Below the pieces are notes generated by a model. The model was not told the origin of the DNA and made no database searches. It saw only the letters and a list, made by a program, of their open reading frames with translations. Position numbers and translations under genes: made by a program. A stretch of 64,000 bases of DNA from Nostoc linckia FACHB-104 (GTDB lineage: Bacteria > Cyanobacteriota > Cyanobacteriia > Cyanobacteriales > Nostocaceae). Shown one piece after another: positions 8,649-15,561 of the stretch. How positions within the stretch are numbered: position 1 is the first letter of the stretch; the number at the start of each line of letters is the position of its first letter. The DNA lies in assembly GCF_014696615.1 (NCBI RefSeq), contig NZ_JACJQJ010000018.1, positions 62,001 through 126,000 on the forward strand, given 5' to 3'.

Positions 8649-9515
8649 ATGACTACCTTGAGAACCCTACAACCAGGTGATGAAATGTTGCTAGAGAATT
8701 TTCTGTTGCAACATACTGATACTTCGATGTTTTTGCGTTCTAATTGGCGAGAGGCGGGGTTGGTGGATCGGGGTGAAATGCTTCAGGGAACTTATATTGC
8801 GGCGTTATTAGATAACAATATAGTTGCAGTCGCCGCCCATTATTGGAATGGGATGGTGGTAGTACAAGCGCCAGTGTATTTGCCAGAAGTGGTGCAAACA
8901 GCAGTAGCCCAGTCTCATCGCGCTATTTCTGGAATTGCTGGCCCGGCTGCACAAGTGAAAGTTACCAAACAAGTTTTAGGGCTTGCTAATCACCCCACTA
9001 ATATAGATGAGCGTGAATTATTATTTTCCTTAGCGCTATCAGATTTACAAATTCCTCCAGCCTTAGCATCCGGTGAAGTAAAGTGTCGATTGCCACATCC
9101 AGAGGAATTTGATTTACTCACTGAGTGGCATGTTGCCTATGATTTAGAAACTCTGAAAAAATCTGAAACACCTGATTTATATACAACTTCCCGCCAGGAA
9201 ATAGCAGCGCATCAAGCTAAAGCTACGCATTGGGTTTTAGTAGTAGAAGATACACCAGTTGCATATACTACCTTTAACGCCCGCTTACCTGATATTGTCC
9301 AAATCGGCGGAGTGTGGACACCGCCAGCTTTACGGGGTAAAGGCTATGCGAAAAGCGTGGTTGCTGGCTCATTATTAGAAGCGCGATCGCATAGTGTAGA
9401 ACGGGCTATTTTATTTACACAGCAAACTAACCTAGCAGCACAAGCCGCTTATCGTGGTATTGGTTTTCGGGCGACTGGTGAGGAATTTGGTTTAGTTTTA
9501 TTTGACATGAAATAA
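8649..9515 (+). CDS. GNAT-family N-acetyltransferase
   Basis: 288 residues. The C-terminal half has the acetyl-CoA-binding motif A of GNAT enzymes, GGVWTPPALRGKGYAKSVV, with the RGKGYA loop. It is followed by the typical NLAAQAAYRGIGFRATGE motif-B end. The N-terminal half, beginning with TLRTLQPGDEMLLENFL, looks like a second degenerate GNAT fold, so the protein may be a tandem-domain enzyme. The acceptor substrate is unknown. The start codon directly follows a CCCCAAT heptamer array, with no SD. A second GNAT gene follows after 63 bp that form a long inverted repeat. Confidence 0.85.
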   Translation: MTTLRTLQPGDEMLLENFLLQHTDTSMFLRSNWREAGLVDRGEMLQGTYIAALLDNNIVAVAAHYWNGMVVVQAPVYLPEVVQTAVAQSHRAISGIAGPAAQVKVTKQVLGLANHPTNIDERELLFSLALSDLQIPPALASGEVKCRLPHPEEFDLLTEWHVAYDLETLKKSETPDLYTTSRQEIAAHQAKATHWVLVVEDTPVAYTTFNARLPDIVQIGGVWTPPALRGKGYAKSVVAGSLLEARSHSVERAILFTQQTNLAAQAAYRGIGFRATGEEFGLVLFDMK

Positions 9516-9578
9516 ATCTGGAATCAATTTTGTATTATGTGTAGTATACAAAAGTGAATTGATAGCCAGAATTTATTT
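9510..9578 (+). promoter_or_regulatory. Long inverted repeat filling the GNAT-GNAT intergenic gap
   Basis: AAATAAAT at 9510-9517 pairs perfectly with ATTTATTT at 9571-9578. Inside it CTGG pairs with CCAG, ATCAATT with AATTGAT, and TTGTAT with ATACAA, leaving a loop at 9536-9545. That gives about 25 base pairs with small bulges. The stem starts at the last codon of the upstream gene and ends directly before the ATG at 9579. In an mRNA it would enclose the translation start region of the second gene, or it may be a tiny inserted palindrome. There is no T-run, so a simple terminator is unlikely. Confidence 0.7.
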
Positions 9579-10454
9579 ATGAGATGCGATCGCTTCCAAA
9601 AATCCTTCTCTGCCGATTCTACGTTAAGCAGTAAGCTGTTTGACTTGGTAGAAGACACCTTTCCAGGACTTACTAGCCTAGCCGAACGCGCAAGAGAACT
9701 AGGTGCATCATGGGAAGATGCTTCAACTCCGTTTATTCTGTTTCATGATGATGTCGCCATCACCCATATCGGAGTTTTAGAAATTCCGATGTACATCATG
9801 GGAGAAAAAGTAATTGTTGGCGGAGTTCATGGCGTATGTACCCGTGAGGGATTTCGCAGAAGAGGCTATTACCGTGAAGTCATGAATGAAGTAATGGAAT
9901 ATTGCGACCAACGTTATGAAACTCTAGTATTGACGACGCTGGAACCAGAGTATTATTTACCTTTTGGCTTTCGCGTAGTTCCAGAACACAGCTTCAAACT
10001 CAAGTGTAATTCCACAGGTAGCATCAACGGCTTGAGAACGCTGGATTTTGCAGATGTCAAAGATATCGCATTGTTGCACAGACTTTTAGAAACCCGTGTA
10101 CCAGTCTCTAATATCGTTGGGGTAGTCAACGAAAAAGCTGTATTCTGCGTTGATGAAGGTAGCCGACCTTTACATTATTTCCCAGATTTAGATGCGATCG
10201 CCTGCATGGAGATAGAAGATACCACACTTCATCTTTACGATTTAGTCACAACTCAAATGTATCCCTTGCAAAAAATCTTGGATAGGATACCGCAACTGAT
10301 TGAAGAGGTGGTGATTTACTTTAGCCCTGATCTACTCAATGTAGAGGATGTACAAGCATTTATCTATGAAATTGAAGAAACTAAGTTAATGGTGCGTGGT
10401 AAATTTGCCGCAGAAAAGGAAAAATTTACCCTTCCCCGTTCTGCACGTTGTTGA
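9579..10454 (+). CDS. GNAT acetyltransferase, EIS-like
   Basis: 291 residues. Motif A is GGVHGVCTREGFRRRGYYREVMNEV, with the RxxGxx acetyl-CoA loop RRRGYY. It is followed by ETLVLTTLEPEYYLPFGFRVVPEHSF, the common FYxxxGF end. The position of the GNAT core in the first half with a long C-terminal extension resembles EIS-type acetyltransferases; substrate unknown. The ATG abuts the long inverted repeat and has no visible SD. The HIP1 octamer lies within the first five codons. It could be co-transcribed with the preceding GNAT gene. Confidence 0.8.
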   Translation: MRCDRFQKSFSADSTLSSKLFDLVEDTFPGLTSLAERARELGASWEDASTPFILFHDDVAITHIGVLEIPMYIMGEKVIVGGVHGVCTREGFRRRGYYREVMNEVMEYCDQRYETLVLTTLEPEYYLPFGFRVVPEHSFKLKCNSTGSINGLRTLDFADVKDIALLHRLLETRVPVSNIVGVVNEKAVFCVDEGSRPLHYFPDLDAIACMEIEDTTLHLYDLVTTQMYPLQKILDRIPQLIEEVVIYFSPDLLNVEDVQAFIYEIEETKLMVRGKFAAEKEKFTLPRSARC

Positions 10455-10719
10455 AATTTGGGCATAGGGCATGGGGCATTGGGCATTGGTAATCGGTAAT
10501 GGATATTTCTCCCTCATCCCCCTCATCTCCCTCATCTCCCCAGTCCCCAATCCCTAGTCCCCACTCCCCAGCCCCAACTTCTAGCGCATCATCTCAAAAA
10601 ATAGTGTCCATCAATAGGCCTATATAACAGTGACAGCATATTGACTCTTGAGTATGAGGGATTTCTGTCAGGAAGTTTATAAAGTGTTACCTGTACATTA
10701 TGGCTTACGGAATTTACAG

Positions 10720-11478
10720 ATGGCTTCTCAACAAGAAACTAAGGGCAAACAAGGGGAAAGCGCTAGTAAAAAAGAAAGTGGAACATCTGCAAAAGCTAAT
10801 CCTGTAGAGAATTTAGAACTAGATTCACTGTTTGAAGCTCTTGAGGGTGATCTGACTTCTTTAGATAATGAAGCAGCTCTAGAATTAATCGACCAATGGT
10901 ATAGTTCTTTGCATAAAGCTAAAGAACCAGAAATCAAAGAAATTGCCAATAGTCTGAAAAACCTCAAGCAACTTGTCAAGAGTGGTAAAGCCACAGGTCA
11001 CGAAATTGGCGAAGTCCTAATTGAAATTGGCGATCAAATCAGTGATTTTGCAGGTGAAGCTGATAAGGAAGTCAAGACTCCTTTGCACAGATTAGGTAAG
11101 CAACTCAGCAAAATCGGCGTTTCCTTGGGTAAACAAGAAGACCGCGAGCAAATTGAACAAATAGACTCGCTGTTAGAAACTCTAGAAGGAGACATTACCA
11201 AGATTGAGCCAGAAGCAGCGCAAGGTGTAGTTGATACTTGGTACAGCTTACTGCACAAGTCCGAACCTGAGAATCTGCAAGAAATCGCCAATGGTTTAAA
11301 AGAACTTAAGCAATTGCTGAAGCGTAAAACTGCCAAAGGTGCAGACTTTGCACCAGTGCTGACAAGGCTAGGTGAACAAACCGAACAAGTTGGCGCTGAA
11401 GCTGCAAGAGGATTCAAAGGCCCGTTGAAAAAGTTGGGTAAGTTACTCAGCAAAACTGGCAAATCTTTAGCCGAGTAA
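10720..11478 (+). CDS. Hypothetical protein with two internal repeats
   Basis: About 252 residues from the preferred ATG at 10720. An in-frame TTG at 10648 or ATG at 10654 would add up to 24 residues of unlike composition. After a charged Lys/Ser/Gly-rich N-terminus the protein has two homologous blocks of about 115 residues. Each runs from LFEALEGDLTSLDNEAA or LLETLEGDITKIEPEAA, through a WYSxLHK segment and an EIAN.LK.LK stretch, to an amphipathic GKxLSKxGxSL end. It is strongly helical with no membrane segment. I do not recognise the family. It is flanked by STRR DNA upstream and a MITE-like element downstream, so it probably stands alone. Confidence 0.7.
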   Translation: MASQQETKGKQGESASKKESGTSAKANPVENLELDSLFEALEGDLTSLDNEAALELIDQWYSSLHKAKEPEIKEIANSLKNLKQLVKSGKATGHEIGEVLIEIGDQISDFAGEADKEVKTPLHRLGKQLSKIGVSLGKQEDREQIEQIDSLLETLEGDITKIEPEAAQGVVDTWYSLLHKSEPENLQEIANGLKELKQLLKRKTAKGADFAPVLTRLGEQTEQVGAEAARGFKGPLKKLGKLLSKTGKSLAE

Positions 11479-11516
11479 TTCACCTCTAGCATCAGCTCTC
11501 AATATACAAGGGTGTG

Positions 11517-11645
11517 TCAATACTTGTCGGTTAAGGGCAAAATGGGAAAGGGAAAAGGGGTAAGAAAAAACCTTTAACCCTTACCCTTTCACCTTTTCCC
11601 CAAACTAAATTCCGAGTTGAAAATCCTTAACCGAGCAGTCTTGAA
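11517..11645. mobile_element. MITE-like element, family 1, copy a
   Basis: About 129 bp bounded by TCAATACTTGTCGGTTAAGG on the left and CCTTAACCGAGCAGTCTTGA on the right, which are imperfect terminal inverted repeats. The same sequence is present in reverse orientation at 37598-37725, with roughly 90% identity by eye over its whole length. There is no ORF. It lies between the stop codons of convergent genes. Confidence 0.8.
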
Positions 11646-11709
11646 GGGTGTGTTGTCGCCGAGCGCCGTACCCTCAGCAATCACACACCCTACCTGAAGA
11701 TTTCTTAAC

Positions 11710-12342
11710 TTAGAGCATAATTAAACCTAGCCTGATACCAACGCTTACAGCCTCGGTGCGAGTAGAGACACCCAGCTTTTGAAAAATCGATGAGATATGA
11801 AACTTTACAGTATGCTCAGAAATGTGCAACTGTTTAGCGATCGCTCGATTACCTAAACCGGAACCAAGCATTCCTAATACCTCAATTTCTCTGGGTGTCA
11901 GGGTTTGTACGGGATTAGTGGCAACTTTTTCCCGCAGGGGTAGTAACTCTAAAAAATCCGGATGTAGCACAACTAAATTATCTGCGATCGCAATTGTCGC
12001 CGCGATAATTTCTGATTCTGTACTGGTACTGGGTAATAAACCCCGAACGCCAGCATGGATGGCTGCTTCTAAATCAATGCTTTCTAGTTCCTCTACAATT
12101 ACTAGAAATCCTACGGGGTATTGCTGCTGTTGAATTAAAAGCAATTTTTCCCAAATGGCTGGTTGCAGATTAGCACCTAAATCTAGTAGCACTACATCAG
12201 GTTCTAATTGTTCTACTTCCCTAGTTAACACATCCAAATCGGATGCACTCCCCACAACAGTTAGCTGGGAATTGCTAGTCACAACCGCTGCTAAACCTGC
12301 GCGCACTACAGGGGAAGTTGCAACTACCATCACCCGAATCAT
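11710..12342 (-). CDS. NarL/LuxR-type regulator with degenerate receiver domain
   Basis: 210 residues from the ATG at 12342, which overlaps the TGA of the upstream protease gene (ATGA), indicating translational coupling. The C-terminus is a clear LuxR-type HTH: LTPREIEVLGMLGSGLGNRAIAKQLHISEHTVKFHISSIFQKLGV. The N-terminal receiver keeps the phospho-acceptor region VVLLDLGAN. However, it lacks the acidic pair (MIRVMVVATSP instead of the usual VDDHP), and the conserved lysine is replaced (AGVRGLLPST). It probably works without canonical phosphorylation. As the third gene of an HtrA-like operon it may sense or control envelope or proteolytic stress; this is inference. Confidence 0.88.
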   Translation of the reverse strand: MIRVMVVATSPVVRAGLAAVVTSNSQLTVVGSASDLDVLTREVEQLEPDVVLLDLGANLQPAIWEKLLLIQQQQYPVGFLVIVEELESIDLEAAIHAGVRGLLPSTSTESEIIAATIAIADNLVVLHPDFLELLPLREKVATNPVQTLTPREIEVLGMLGSGLGNRAIAKQLHISEHTVKFHISSIFQKLGVSTRTEAVSVGIRLGLIML

Positions 12343-13181
12343 CTCGACTCCACTGCAGTTTTCCCACTCTGCAATACTACATAAACTACAAATTGTTGAC
12401 CTCCACGCCAAATTTGTAGGGGTAAGGCTTCGCCATCTTTGCTTTGTTGCAGATATTTGCCTAAATCATCATATCGAGAGAGCGATCGCCCCGATACGCC
12501 AATCAGCACATCGCCAACTTGCACGCCAGCTGTGGCGGCTGCACTATCAGGAAGCACAGATAATACTAATAAACCGAGGTTGCGATTACCTATCAGCACA
12601 GGTTGCAAAGTTACTCCCAGTTGCGGACGGCTGGCACCCAGCAAAAAGCGGTTGACTGCTAAACTGGGGACGGCGACAGCTAAACCGTTGACAACCATTG
12701 TATTAATTCCGACAACGCGACCGAGACAATCAGCCAAAGGCCCGCCAGAATTCCCAGGATACAACCGAATATCTGCCATCACCGCTTGTTGATGCTGTCC
12801 GTGGATAATTCCTGTAGTCACAGCGCCACTATCAGCAAAGGGATTACCCACCGCCACCACTAATTCCCCGACTCGCAACGCATCAGAGTCACCAATAGTT
12901 GCAGTCTGTAAGTTAGTGGCGTTAATTTTCAGTGCGGCTAAATCTTGTTGTGGGTCAAATTGGGTACGTACAGCCTCAAATATCCGCCCATCAGCTAATT
13001 CTACCGTAGCTCTGTGACTAGTGGCGACATGGGCATTGGTGATAATTAAGCCATCGGCTTGCCAAATCACACCAGAACCAACTCCTTGAGAACCGCTTCT
13101 GACTTTAACGGTGCTGTGGCGTAACTTTGCAGCTAAGGCCGCCAATTCATCAGCAATATTGGGAAAGCTTGTGTTAGTCAT
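12339..13181 (-). CDS. HtrA/Deg-like serine protease with PDZ domain
   Basis: 280 residues from the ATG at 13181; a TTG at 13235 would overlap the upstream gene. The catalytic triad is intact: H51 in ITNAHVA, D80 in QQDLAALK, S145 in YPGNSGGPL. A C-terminal PDZ domain contains LGVTLQPV, AATAGVQVGDVLIGV and SRYDDLGKYL. No signal peptide or membrane anchor is visible, unlike typical periplasmic HtrA, so it is probably cytoplasmic. It lies 31 bp downstream of a catalytically dead paralogue and overlaps the regulator gene by 4 bp. The order dead HtrA, live HtrA, regulator suggests one functional unit. Confidence 0.92.
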   Translation of the reverse strand: MTNTSFPNIADELAALAAKLRHSTVKVRSGSQGVGSGVIWQADGLIITNAHVATSHRATVELADGRIFEAVRTQFDPQQDLAALKINATNLQTATIGDSDALRVGELVVAVGNPFADSGAVTTGIIHGQHQQAVMADIRLYPGNSGGPLADCLGRVVGINTMVVNGLAVAVPSLAVNRFLLGASRPQLGVTLQPVLIGNRNLGLLVLSVLPDSAAATAGVQVGDVLIGVSGRSLSRYDDLGKYLQQSKDGEALPLQIWRGGQQFVVYVVLQSGKTAVESR

Positions 13182-13212
13182 AGTTTTGCAATCGTGAATG
13201 TTGGATTTTGAA

Positions 13213-14118
13213 TTACTCAGCAGGGCGATCGCCAATTGCGATCACTAACTCGACTAACACCCCACCCCGTACAACTTGCAATGGCACAGTTTTACCCACG
13301 CGATCGCTACTATTAAGTAACGCCATCACATCACCGGTATCACTCACGGTTGTACCATCCAGCTTCACCAACACATCTCCCAGCAGTACCCCGGCTTTGT
13401 CCGCAGGCCCGGCTGGCTCAACATTGACAACAATTACACCAGTAGCAGTAGGTAAATTTAAGGCTGTTGTCAGGTTATTGGGTAAGTGTACAGGTTGCAT
13501 TCCCACGCCTAAATAACCCCGTGCAATGTGTCCTTTGGCTAACAATTGCTCAACTACACGATTAACTGTAGCCACAGGGATAGTTAATGCTGTACCACGC
13601 CTTCCCGATGTATTCATGCCTACTACATTACCAGATGCATCTACCAGTGGCCCGCCAGCAAAGCCTGGATACAGGGTGATATCTGGGCGGATATATTGGT
13701 CGATATTCCCACCGTTCATACTCCGCCACGCACCACTTACGACACTCACTGCACCCAAAGCCGCGCGCAATTCACCTTCGTTACTTCTGGCTATTCCTAA
13801 TACCAAATGGCCTACTTTAAGTGTTGTAGTATCGCCAATTGTCGCCACAGGTATGGCTAAATCGGAAATTTTAAACACAGCTATATCGGTACTAGAATCA
13901 TGCCCTAAATGTGTAGCAGCAACAGTACGACCATCTGCCAAAGTAACAGTAATTTCCTCATAACGCTGCAGCGATTCATCGGAAGTGACAACAATCCCAT
14001 TCCGCCAGTGAATTCCACTTGAAGAAATTCGTCTACCAGCGTTAACTGCGACTACAGAACTCCCGGCTTGTTCTACGGTATCGGCTAAACTGTTGGACAA
14101 AGCTAGTAATGAAGACAT
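13213..14118 (-). CDS. Catalytically inactive HtrA-like protein with PDZ domain
   Basis: 301 residues with the same trypsin-like plus PDZ layout as the next gene, but with two triad residues lost. The His motif reads VVTSDES (E48 where TNAHV has His). The Ser motif reads YPGFAGGPL (A154 for Ser). Only D78 (SSTDIAVF) remains. The glycine framework and the PDZ domain (LGVGMQP, AGPADKAGVLLGDVLVKL) are well preserved, arguing for selection on a non-proteolytic role such as scaffold or inhibitor. No signal peptide is visible. It is the first gene of the three-gene minus-strand operon, so its promoter should lie just above 14118. Confidence 0.9.
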   Translation of the reverse strand: MSSLLALSNSLADTVEQAGSSVVAVNAGRRISSSGIHWRNGIVVTSDESLQRYEEITVTLADGRTVAATHLGHDSSTDIAVFKISDLAIPVATIGDTTTLKVGHLVLGIARSNEGELRAALGAVSVVSGAWRSMNGGNIDQYIRPDITLYPGFAGGPLVDASGNVVGMNTSGRRGTALTIPVATVNRVVEQLLAKGHIARGYLGVGMQPVHLPNNLTTALNLPTATGVIVVNVEPAGPADKAGVLLGDVLVKLDGTTVSDTGDVMALLNSSDRVGKTVPLQVVRGGVLVELVIAIGDRPAE

Positions 14119-15561
14119 CTAATTTCTCCACAAACCTTTGGATATACTCAATATCCTGTACTGTTTTACCTTTGGGCGACATCAGAAAATTAGGGAGAAT
14201 TCACCCTAGACAAATGGCTAGTGTTGTTAGCCGTACTTTAGGTAGCAAAAAGCTTATAGGGTTTTGATGTTGAGTTTTTAATGAGGCAAGATATAGGTTT
14301 GTAGTTGCTATTTAGCGCCGCTAGCTACCACTCAAAGATATTGTTTTATACTCGCTGTTCTCTGTGAGACGTTACCTTGGAAGCAACGAGTAAGTTCATG
14401 CATCAAATAGCCGTAAGAGAACTCATATTTGATTGAGCAAAAAACTTGTCTATACCTTGATTCCTGATTCCCTATTACCTGTTCCCTGTTCCCTTTCTTT
14501 CTAGGCAAATGATTTCTGCAATCAAACCAGATAGTTATATAAAAATTTAATATTTGATTCTAGTCTACCCAGTAAAAATTTATATTCTGAATTGAATGGT
14601 AAACCTAAGACACACAAACTTAAGTAAATATTTTTGTAGCAAACAATACTTGTTAGATTGGCTTGACAGAAATACTGAGAGAATTGTAAAGTTAAAATTT
14701 GACAAAGATATTATTTTTATAAAGTCACTTAAATAACTACAAAATGATCCTCAATACATGGCATAATTAGATACTTACAAGGTTGAAGCCAAAACAATAT
14801 CAATTTAATAAAAATTTGCTTTGCTTCACAGCAATTATGGTAAACGCCGATTTCACCATATATCAGCCTGGTATTAACACTATAATAGTGAAAAGATTTC
14901 ATGGTATTATTGCCATTCTTTGTTATCAGCATAGGTTTTTATTTAGGGAAATTTCTTTACATAAAAACCACTAGGTGCATTACTGAGGCAGAGAAACTTC
15001 ATGTAGCTATTGTACTGAAATTTACAAGGTTTCCAAATTATGAGTTAGAAAATTTTTTACAACATATTCATGATTTGGCGACCCGTACCAATTGTTTGAG
15101 CTTTTACCTGTTCCCTATTAATTACTATGTGTGTACTGATATCAAGCTACTTGCTGGTAAATCAGGAACACAAATAAAAGTTAGCTCTAGGAGTATCCAT
15201 CACCAAGTATCCCGAAAATTGCAATTATGAGATATTAAAACTCAAAATTAAAATCTGGGAATCGCAGATGGAGAAACTAAAGTAGTTACGAAGAGATGGG
15301 TGATAAATATGAGAAAAAATATTTTGTTATCCCAATGGTATCAGGGGATTTTCACCTATCTACTGCTCAATATCAGGGGTTATATCGTATCTACTTTTAC
15401 AGCTATCTTTGCAAGAAGATAAATGAAAATTTATTAATTTCCAGTCACTAGTTTAAAACCTAGCTTGAAGTTCAGTATTAAATATGAAGTATTAATCTGA
15501 CTGGATATTGATACTTGTTGATTTTAGGGTATTTTCATTGACTGACAGGTGAAGATTTTTT
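14119..15561. other. Long AT-rich intergenic region between divergent genes
   Basis: This 1.4-kb stretch should hold the promoters of the HtrA-like operon (leftward) and the chemoreceptor (rightward). Open frames of 62-109 codons at 14729-15230 have poor composition and no SD. A 37-codon frame at 15309-15422 is possible but unsupported. No palindrome or known motif stood out. Confidence 0.4.

Noticed and set aside
12155-13963. Plus-strand ORFs of 102-166 codons opposite the HtrA-like operon
   Set aside because: They are shadows of three minus-strand genes with clear catalytic and HTH motifs.
14729-15230. Three small ORFs (62-109 codons) in the AT-rich gap before the chemoreceptor
   Set aside because: They overlap each other on both strands, lack SD sequences and resemble no protein family.
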